Part shown: piece after piece, positions 39,871-45,473 of the stretch
Numbering within the stretch: position 1 is the stretch's first letter
Layout: every line of letters begins with the position of its first letter
Assembly (NCBI GenBank): GCA_938008535.1
Contig: CALLKF010000107.1
Span: 1-45,473 of the forward strand
Source: an uncultured Saprospirales bacterium
GTDB lineage: Bacteria > Bacteroidota > Bacteroidia > Chitinophagales > JADIYW01
Reading direction: 5' to 3'
DNA length: 45,473 nt
The notes under the pieces: model-generated
The model's database searches: none
The model's input: the letters and a program-made list of their open reading frames with translations, nothing else
What the model was told of the DNA's origin: nothing
Program-made: the position numbers and the translations under genes

Positions 39871-41523
39871 TTATCCAACTAATTTTCCAGGATTCATAAT
39901 TCCTTTCGGATCGATTTTGTTTTTTATAGATTTTAATAATTCCAAAGCTAACGGATTTGTTTGTTTTTTATACCATTTTTGATGATCGGCACCAACGCTG
40001 TGATGATGTGAAATAGAACCACCATTTTGTAAAATAGTATCAGAAACTAATTCTTTTATTTCTTGCCATTGTTCAATTTCTCTTCCTTGCAACATTGGTG
40101 TAATTAAGGTGAAATACATACATGCAGCATTGGTATATACATGCGAAATATGCGCTAAAAAAAATCCTTTCGTTTTATTAAACGCAACGGACTTGTTTAA
40201 TTCTTTTGTTAATGTTTGATGTAGTTTTGAAACATCTTTCCAATGCACTAATGTTTCCATAGTATCAATGTATATGGAGTGTTCCACCAATGTGTCGCGC
40301 AAGTATGGTAACTTAAATCGGTTCTCGGCCCATTTGTCTCCGATGGTAGTTGGTGCTAACATGCCTTTGTGTTTTTCTACTAAATTCTTAGCAAAAACTA
40401 CTTGCGATGAAACACTGATTTCGCTTTGCGGAAATCGCATGATTAATAAACATGGATTCGATAAATCTTTCCATTGTAACACTAATTTTTGCAACTCTTT
40501 TTTAACGTCATCAAAAACACCTTTCTTCTCATCGTGCGACATTTTAGAAAACAAATTTGTTTCATTAAAATCAGATAAACGAACAACTGATGGTTTCACA
40601 CCAGTTTGTGTTGCTTCTTTCAAAAAGTCGCTTCCATGTTGAAAGGTTGGAAACAATGCAACAATCCAACGATAATTTTTTGGTAGCTTTTTTATTTTTA
40701 CTTTTATTTCGGTTACAACACCAAGCGTGCCTTCACTGCCAATAAATATTGGCAACACGTTGATGCCTGCCGCATCGTGCGTGTAATCGTTGCTTTCTAT
40801 AGTTCCAATTGGCGTTGCCACTTTTATGTGTTCTACTAAATCTTCCATTTTTCCATAGTAAGTAGATTCTTGTCCAGCACCGCGTGTCACGATCCAACCA
40901 CCTAATGTTGAATACTCAAATGATTGTGGAAAGTGACCTAAAGTATAACCACGTTTGTTTAATATTTTTTCTAATTCAGGACCAAAAATGCCTGCTTCAA
41001 AAGTAGCTGTTAAATGTGTTTCATCAATCGAAAGTAGTTTTTTGTATTGTCGTAAATCGATGGTACATTTTATTTCTTTTCTTGCAGCAATCGCATCCAT
41101 TGATAAGGCACCAACCACATTAGAACCTGCACCAAATGGAATCAAATGCACATTATGTAAAGATGCTTGTGAAACGATGTATTGTATTTCTTCGTGCGAG
41201 TTTGGCGTCAACACAACATCTGGCGAAACAAAGCCATTTCCGTTAAAAATACGAATCACATCGTAATAGCTTTTTCCTAAGGAAACAAACAATCTGTCAT
41301 CTTCATTAAAACTAATTTTACTTGGATGAATGGATGCAAAAATATCTTTTATTTCTTCTTTTCTTTTTTCTGTTAAAACCGGAAGATCAAATTTTTTCGG
41401 TGGAAAAAAGTTTTCACGCAAATTCATTTTCCAGCGTTCTTCTACCATCGTTTTCAACTTTGGATAATCGTTAATATGTTTTGTTTCTTTAGGGTTGCCC
41501 CATTTCCACCAATCGCGATTCAT
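39871..41523 (-). CDS. alkyldihydroxyacetonephosphate synthase (AGPS) homologue, FAD-binding
   Basis: 550 residues from MNRDWWKWGNPKETKH; the W-W-K-W-G start matches the AGPS opening. The FAD PCMH domain (about 100-280) has DVVLTPNSHEEIQYIV, IPFGAGSNVVGAL and HFPQSFEYSTLGGWIVTRGAG, the last being characteristic of AGPS. The C-terminal GGSISHHHSVGADHQKW holds the active-site His triplet, and the tail is KIDPKGIMNPGKL. AGPS exchanges the acyl chain of acyl-DHAP for a fatty alcohol, forming the ether bond. Orthology is likely but a related FAD oxidase is possible. It has its own -7 box and is first gene of the cluster. Confidence 0.85.
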   Translation of the reverse strand: MNRDWWKWGNPKETKHINDYPKLKTMVEERWKMNLRENFFPPKKFDLPVLTEKRKEEIKDIFASIHPSKISFNEDDRLFVSLGKSYYDVIRIFNGNGFVSPDVVLTPNSHEEIQYIVSQASLHNVHLIPFGAGSNVVGALSMDAIAARKEIKCTIDLRQYKKLLSIDETHLTATFEAGIFGPELEKILNKRGYTLGHFPQSFEYSTLGGWIVTRGAGQESTYYGKMEDLVEHIKVATPIGTIESNDYTHDAAGINVLPIFIGSEGTLGVVTEIKVKIKKLPKNYRWIVALFPTFQHGSDFLKEATQTGVKPSVVRLSDFNETNLFSKMSHDEKKGVFDDVKKELQKLVLQWKDLSNPCLLIMRFPQSEISVSSQVVFAKNLVEKHKGMLAPTTIGDKWAENRFKLPYLRDTLVEHSIYIDTMETLVHWKDVSKLHQTLTKELNKSVAFNKTKGFFLAHISHVYTNAACMYFTLITPMLQGREIEQWQEIKELVSDTILQNGGSISHHHSVGADHQKWYKKQTNPLALELLKSIKNKIDPKGIMNPGKLVG

Positions 41524-41538
41524 AAAAAAAAGTTTGTC

Positions 41539-41546
41539 CAAAAATA
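41539..41546 (-). promoter_or_regulatory. -7 box TATTTTTG for the lipid cluster
   Basis: An exact TAnnTTTG match on the minus strand, 15 bases before the AGPS-homologue ATG. It lies upstream of the TTG at 41541, which is therefore not the start. Confidence 0.55.
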
Positions 41547-41636
41547 CATTTTTTAGCTTTAAAATATTAAAGAAATTGAAGTTGTTAATTATTTAGCTGT
41601 CGAAATAATTCTAAAGGTTCAAAACGCTGTGATACT

Positions 41637-41659
41637 GTCAAGCTGACTTTATCGAAGCG
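41637..41659. repeat. GTCAAGCTGA...TCGAAGC intergenic repeat word
   Basis: GTCAAGCTGACTTTATCGAA matches with few changes the 'GTCA-GCTGAGCTTGTCGAAG' word that recurs between genes in many Bacteroidota genomes, from general knowledge. It lies in the divergent gap between the lipid cluster and gatC. The adjacent TTTTTAACTTTTAACTCATCACATATCACT is a second recurring word, also seen near 1510-1530 and 16960-16985. Confidence 0.5.
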
Positions 41660-41712
41660 TTGGTTCAGCGGCTTTTTAACTTTTAACTCATCACATATCA
41701 CTAAATAATTTT

Positions 41713-41720
41713 TATCTTCG
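41713..41720 (+). promoter_or_regulatory. -7 box TATCTTCG before gatC
   Basis: One mismatch to TAnnTTTG, giving a leader of about 30 nt. Confidence 0.4.
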
Positions 41721-41754
41721 TAATGTTTTTAAAATAATCTCAACTAATTACAAT

Positions 41755-42054
41755 ATGATAGTAGATGATGCATTGGTACATAAGCTCGCTAATTTGTCGA
41801 AACTTGAATTTGATGAAATCGGCAAACAGGAAATTAAACAAGATTTGACGAAGATTTTATCGTTTATGGAAAAGTTGAATAAACTCGACACCAATAGCGT
41901 TGAACCTTTAATTTTTGTAAATGAAGATTTAAATGTTTTTCGTGATGATGTAGTTAATTATCCAATCACCAAAGAAGAAGTGTTGATGAATGCACCAATT
42001 AAAGATGTAGATTATTTTAAAGTACCGAAATTTGTAAAAGGAACGAAATATTAG
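41755..42054 (+). CDS. gatC: Asp-tRNA(Asn)/Glu-tRNA(Gln) amidotransferase subunit C
   Basis: A 99-residue GatC, which stabilises the GatA-GatB amidotransferase that forms Gln-tRNA(Gln) and/or Asn-tRNA(Asn) from mischarged tRNA. Recognised from VHKLANLSKLEFDEIGKQEIKQDLTKILSFMEKLNKLDT, then VEPLIFVNEDLNVFRDDVV, and the tail DYFKVPKFVKG. The gatA and gatB genes are not in the window. It is 51 bp upstream of the ABC ATPase and may share its transcript. Confidence 0.94.
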   Translation: MIVDDALVHKLANLSKLEFDEIGKQEIKQDLTKILSFMEKLNKLDTNSVEPLIFVNEDLNVFRDDVVNYPITKEEVLMNAPIKDVDYFKVPKFVKGTKY

Positions 42055-42105
42055 ATATAGTCGTGAATCGAAAGTCGTTAGTTAAAAGAATAAATAGAAT
42101 AAAAT

Positions 42106-42840
42106 ATGCCAAATAAAATAATTGAACTCAAAGGAATAAAACGCTATTTTAATTTAGGTGATGAAACAATTTATGCTATTAAAGAAATTAATTTAGATAT
42201 TTTTAAGAATGAATACGTAGCGTTGATGGGTCCGTCTGGTTCTGGAAAATCTACATTGATGAATATTTTAGGATGCTTAGATACGCCAAGTGCCGGACAA
42301 TATTTTTTGGAAGGAAACGATGTCAGCAAAGTTTCGGATAATGAATTAGCTGCTGTGCGTAACAAACAAATTGGTTTTATTTTTCAAACCTTTAATTTAA
42401 TTCCAAGATTAACCACTATTGAAAATGTTGCCTTGCCTTTAATCTATGCTGGTTGGAGCAAAAAGCAGCGTGACGAACGTGCTATTGAAGTGTTGCAGCA
42501 AGTTGGTTTAGGCGATAGAATGAAACACAAACCGAACGAGCTTTCTGGTGGACAACGTCAGCGTGTTGCAGTTGCGCGTGCCTTGGTGAATAATCCATCA
42601 TTGATATTAGCAGATGAACCAACTGGAAATTTAGATACTAAAACATCGTATGAAATCATGGCGCTGTTTGAAGAAATACATAACAAAGGCAACACCATAG
42701 TTGTAGTAACACATGAAGAAGATATTGCTTTATACACACACCGCATTGTTCGTATGCGTGATGGTTTGGTAGAAAGCGACCAGCCAAATGCCAACATCAG
42801 AACTGTAAATAAAAGTTTGTTGGTGAATACTTCTAATTAA
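42106..42840 (+). CDS. ABC transporter ATP-binding protein (LolD/MacB subfamily)
   Basis: 244 residues. Walker A is GPSGSGKSTLMNILGCLD, the Q-loop is GFIFQTFNLIPRLT, the signature is LSGGQRQRVAVARAL, Walker B is LILADEPTGNLDT and the switch His is in VVVTHEED. The GCLDTPS-G and TGNLD phrases are typical of the LolD/MacB/FtsE-like group, which energises lipoprotein release or efflux through a separate permease. No permease is adjacent. Its stop codon overlaps that of the convergent marC gene by 4 bp. Confidence 0.93.
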   Translation: MPNKIIELKGIKRYFNLGDETIYAIKEINLDIFKNEYVALMGPSGSGKSTLMNILGCLDTPSAGQYFLEGNDVSKVSDNELAAVRNKQIGFIFQTFNLIPRLTTIENVALPLIYAGWSKKQRDERAIEVLQQVGLGDRMKHKPNELSGGQRQRVAVARALVNNPSLILADEPTGNLDTKTSYEIMALFEEIHNKGNTIVVVTHEEDIALYTHRIVRMRDGLVESDQPNANIRTVNKSLLVNTSN

Positions 42841-43421
42841 AAATGAAAAAGTATCGCCAAATTCTTAGAGAATAGTTTTATCGCGATAGATAACAATATC
42901 ACTCCAAAAACTTTTCGTAAAATATTAATACCTGTATCCCCTAAAAGTTGTTCAATTTTTGGAATAAAACGAATCACCGCGAAAATAATAATCAGGTTAA
43001 TTAAGATACCAATTAATATAGTGATCACTTCATATTCTGAACGCAAAGAAAGCAAGGTAGTTAGTGTTCCTGCACCAGCAATCATTGGAAAAGCAATCGG
43101 CACCACCGATGATGATTTCACCGTACTATTTCCAGATTTAAAAATATCTCGGTTCAAGGTCATTTCTAATCCAACTAAAAAAATAACGATAGAACCAGCC
43201 AACGAAAACGAGGCTACATCAATTCCAATAATTTTTAGAATTTGCTTTCCGCCAAACAAAAACAAAATCATAATAAAACCAGAAACTAACGTAGCATATT
43301 TTGCATCTACATGTCCAACCTTCGATTTAATATCTAACAATACAGGAACAGAGCCCAATATATCTATAATAGCGAATAAGATTAAACTTACAGTTGCTAT
43401 TTCTTTAATATCAATATGCAT
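42837..43421 (-). CDS. MarC family integral membrane protein
   Basis: 194 residues with six hydrophobic helices. MarC hallmarks are the first-helix FAIIDILGSVPVLLDI, the AGSIVIFLVGLEMTL segment and AFPMIAGAGTLTTLLSLR, the conserved P-x-x-x-G-P/A-G-x-[IL] loop. The name came from the E. coli mar locus, but a role in multiple antibiotic resistance is not supported; transport activity is unknown. It converges on the ABC gene with overlapping stop codons and no separate terminator. Confidence 0.92.
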   Translation of the reverse strand: MHIDIKEIATVSLILFAIIDILGSVPVLLDIKSKVGHVDAKYATLVSGFIMILFLFGGKQILKIIGIDVASFSLAGSIVIFLVGLEMTLNRDIFKSGNSTVKSSSVVPIAFPMIAGAGTLTTLLSLRSEYEVITILIGILINLIIIFAVIRFIPKIEQLLGDTGINILRKVFGVILLSIAIKLFSKNLAILFHF

Positions 43422-43755
43422 ACAAAAAATTTCAGTGTAAAGTTCAGCGTTTTATTATTATAATCAGCATTTAAAATATTATGCGTGCATCAAATCAATG
43501 TCAATTTATTTTTCCGAGGTATTTATTGTCATAAAATACAAGTACTTATAAAATGAACAGAAAATACTCGAAATCTCATTCTATTTATAATTACGACTGA
43601 TAAATTAGGTTATCAACAAATTTGGGTATAAATGGATAACATTTTAGGATAAATAACCAAAAAAATTTCTTAGATTTGCATTTATTTGTATAAAAAGTAC
43701 AAAATTTAGATTAATTAACATTATTTTTGTCCAATAAATTAAAAACAAGGTCTTT
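43422..43755 (+). promoter_or_regulatory. 334-bp intergenic region upstream of the OmpA-like gene
   Basis: A+T-rich, no open frame of note. It holds TTAGATTTG near 43672 and TTATTTTTG near 43723, of which the second (TATTTTTG) is a good -7 box with a ~25-nt A-rich leader before the ATG. The divergent marC promoter must also lie here. No hairpin or RNA gene was recognised. Confidence 0.4.
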
Positions 43756-44600
43756 ATGAAAAAAAGTATTGTATTATTTTCCGCGATGCTAATCTTATTT
43801 AGCTCAGTAGCGTTAGGTGCTAAGAAACCACCTAAAAATAATAAAAGTGCAGTTGGAAACAGCAGGTTCAGCTTAGGTATCGGAATGGAAGTTGCCGACT
43901 ACTATACACCAGCTCTTAAGAAAGCTTCCACTTTTAAAAATCCAATTTACTTTGGTCCAAGAATAACTTGGTGGTACAATCCCAATTCATCTATTGCAAT
44001 TGGTTTGGATTTAGGAACTCACGCTTTTTCTACAAAAACAGACAATTTAACGTTACCAACAATTAATACTTACAATTTATTGTACTCAGGTTTATTAGCG
44101 TATAAATTTAACAATGGTTATATTCTAAAAAATGATGCAGCGGTTGCGCCTTATATTTTTGCAAAATTGCAAGGAACTTGGGCACAAACTCCATTAACTA
44201 AACAAAACGTACACGGTTTTGGAATTCCAATTGGAGCGGGTATTAATTTTAAAATAGCAAATAATTTAGCTTTAAACGTTAATGCTGGTTACAATTTTGC
44301 TATTAAAAACAACAACGACCACATCTTTTTTGGTGCTGGTTTAATGGTTGACTTAGGTAAAAATAAAGAAGTTGTAGATACAGTTCCTGTTGTTGTTGAA
44401 GTACCAAAAGATACAGATGGTGATGGTATTATTGATTTAGATGACGCTTGTCCAGAAGTTCCAGGTATTGCTGCATTCAATGGTTGCCCTGATACAGATG
44501 GTGATGGAATCGAAGATAGCAAAGACGAATGTCCTACTGTACCTGGTTTAGCTGAATTCAATGGTTGCCCAGACAGAGACGGTGATGGTATTCCTGATGC
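43756..44600 (+). CDS. OmpA-like porin with thrombospondin type-3 repeats, 3' end replaced
   Basis: Signal peptide MKKSIVLFSAMLILFSSVALG, then a beta-barrel (about residues 30-205; FSLGIGMEVADYY, YFGPRITWWYNPNSSIAIGLDLG, HIFFGAGLMVDLG). A Val/Pro-rich linker and calcium-binding TSP3 repeats follow (DTDGDGIIDLDDACPEV, DTDGDGIEDSKDECPTV, DRDGDGIPDA). In this family an OmpA peptidoglycan-binding domain should come next. Instead, at about 44,600 the sequence becomes unrelated G+C-rich DNA; the frame continues by chance to 45447 but the later residues are an Arg/Ala-rich artefact. Confidence 0.85.
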
Positions 44601-44601
44601 A

Positions 44602-44745
44602 GGCGCCCTTGCTTTTCATCACCTGTCTGCCCGCGCAGTTCGGCATCTGGGCGAGCGCGACGATGAGCCATGCGGCCGGCCCGCTCGCCTGGGCGGGCGC
44701 CGCGATCGCGCTCGCGGGAATCGCGTTCGAGAGCGTCGGCGACGC
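44602..44745 (+). pseudogene. foreign fragment: DUF1295 membrane protein piece
   Basis: In the frame reading LMQAPLLFITCLPAQFG, then PLAWAGAAIALAGIAFESVGDA, this ~48-codon stretch matches the central helices of DUF1295 (steroid-reductase-like) membrane proteins, where a helix ends F-E-x-V-G-D. It has neither start nor stop and the preceding and following sequence belong to other genes. Base composition is strongly G+C-rich, unlike the rest of the window. Probably from another organism by mis-joining. Confidence 0.55.
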
Positions 44746-44751
44746 GCGGCA

Positions 44752-45266
44752 CACCCGGATCACCTCCGCCAACTGCGGTCGGTCGAAGCGGTCGAGCGCC
44801 TCCGCCCCGGCGTCGGCGCGCTCGAAAGCCTCTGCAAGGTTGGTGCGATTTACTCCGATCACAGAGCTGGGCACCGCGTTGAGCATGCTGTCCAGCTCGG
44901 CGAGTCGGCCGGGCGTCTCCGCCGAGCCAATGATCTGCTTCAGACGCGTGAACGTCGTATCGGGTCTGTACGCTACCGCGTAGGCCTCGTTTTCAGCATC
45001 GTGCTGCGCGAGCTTTGCCGCTTCCCCATTCGCTGTGGCGCGGTCACGTGTGAGAGCTTCCCGCTTGAGCCGCAGCTCGGTCTGCTTGAGAGTTTCGATG
45101 ACCAAAGGGGGAACCATCTGGTCATTGAAGCGGTTGCAGAAGTCATTGAACTTCTCCATGCCGAACAGCGTGGCGATCAATTCCGCCCGTTGCCCCTGCG
45201 GACGCTGCGCCATTCGCGAGAAAGCATCGATACGGTTCTTCTCGATGAAGCAGAAGCGATACTCAG
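44752..45266 (-). pseudogene. foreign fragment: SMC/SbcC-like AAA ATPase piece
   Basis: The minus-strand frame reads RFCFIEKNRIDAFSRMAQRP, then AELIATLFGMEKFNDFCNRF, then a charged, probably coiled-coil stretch and LAELDSMLNAVPSSVIGVNR. This looks like the region after the ATP-binding head of SbcC/RecF/SMC-related ATPases (F-L/I-E-K-N-R-I-D...ATLFGM). Neither end is present and the base composition is foreign to the window. The family assignment is by pattern only. Confidence 0.45.
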
Positions 45267-45267
45267 C

Positions 45268-45473
45268 TTCGTCGGGCTGGACGGCCTGCACGATGCGCAG
45301 CAGCGACGCCCCGTCGGACAGGTCGCCGTAGTGCAGCGCCAGCCGCGGGTCGGCGTCGTGCGGGTCCTGGTACAGGTGGTCCACCCGGTCGGTATTGAAC
45401 GACGATGCACGGCGTTTGATTCCATGCACTTCGTAACCTTTTTTTAGCAATAGTTCTACTAAATAAACTCCAT
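45268..45473 (-). pseudogene. gmd: GDP-mannose 4,6-dehydratase fragment, itself a composite
   Basis: Minus strand from the window edge: GVYLVELLLKKGYEVHGIKR, RASSFNTDRVDHLYQ, LALHYGDLSDGASLLRIV and QAVQPDE, unmistakably the N-terminal NADP-binding region of Gmd (GDP-mannose to GDP-4-keto-6-deoxymannose). The first ~18 codons (45420-45473) are A+T-rich like the main genome; beyond that the codons are G+C-rich. After QPDE (45268) the expected VYNLAAQSHV is missing. The first residues of the protein lie outside the window. Confidence 0.85.

Noticed and set aside
43756..45447. A 563-residue OmpA-like protein with an Arg-rich C-terminus
   Set aside because: The part after about residue 282 reads through unrelated fragments in a non-coding frame.
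44548..45450. A 300-residue minus-strand protein joining Gmd, SMC-like and other residues
   Set aside because: The frame is open only because G+C-rich DNA has few stops; it crosses at least two mis-joins and runs antisense through the DUF1295 piece.

Overview
The window is a low-GC chromosomal segment of a Bacteroidota bacterium, most likely from the Chitinophagia/Sphingobacteriia/Saprospiria part of the phylum. The signs are: -7 boxes of the Bacteroidota type (TAnnTTTG) lying a few bases before several start codons, no clear Shine-Dalgarno sequences, a SusC/CarboxypepD-type TonB-dependent receptor, a C-terminal type IX secretion (T9SS) sorting domain, a DUF1800/DUF1501 pair, an RprX/RprY-like two-component system and A+T-rich codon use. 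No rRNA, tRNA, transposase or CRISPR array was seen.

Layout. 1-6.7 kb: tail of a DUF1800 gene, DUF1501, a secreted MORN-like protein, a large TonB-dependent receptor carrying an internal 12-residue tandem repeat, and a DUF1275 membrane protein. 6.8-12.3 kb: Gfo/Idh/MocA oxidoreductase, the tRNA methylthiotransferase MtaB, a secreted HExxH protein, and the agmatine deiminase / N-carbamoylputrescine amidase pair that makes putrescine from agmatine. 12.3-16.8 kb: a 21-bp tandem array, a two-component system, a 140-bp inverted-repeat element, dCTP deaminase, guanylate kinase and ApaG. 17-22.3 kb: chaperones DnaK and ClpB with a small holin-like membrane protein between them. 22.4-26.8 kb: a GT39-type membrane glycosyltransferase, DUF1304, a TauE/SafE exporter and two secreted proteins of unknown function. 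26.8-32.4 kb: an 1860-residue mosaic adhesin-like T9SS cargo with a large polyglycine domain. 32.4-37.2 kb: a second 21-bp-period array, a gene remnant, a TPR membrane protein, RNase HI, endonuclease III and an outer-membrane barrel. 37.3-41.5 kb: a three-gene minus-strand cluster (lipid kinase, glycerol-3-phosphate dehydrogenase, alkyl-DHAP-synthase homologue) that looks like an ether-lipid or glycerolipid module. 41.7-44.6 kb: GatC, an ABC ATPase, MarC and an OmpA-like porin with thrombospondin type-3 repeats.

The last ~870 bp are not credible as part of this chromosome. At about 44,600 the sequence switches abruptly from A+T-rich Bacteroidota coding DNA to G+C-rich DNA made of three unrelated truncated gene pieces in mixed orientation (DUF1295 protein, SMC/SbcC-like ATPase, GDP-mannose dehydratase), then returns to A+T-rich sequence in the last ~50 bp inside the dehydratase. 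This is most simply an assembly or amplification chimera.

The best candidates for something undescribed are: the two intergenic arrays with an exact 21-bp period and open 7-residue reading frames; the 140-bp nested palindrome and other recurring word-like intergenic repeats; a 37-nt leader shared at 33/37 positions by two unrelated genes; and the putative ether-lipid cluster. No complete new defence or mobile system was found.
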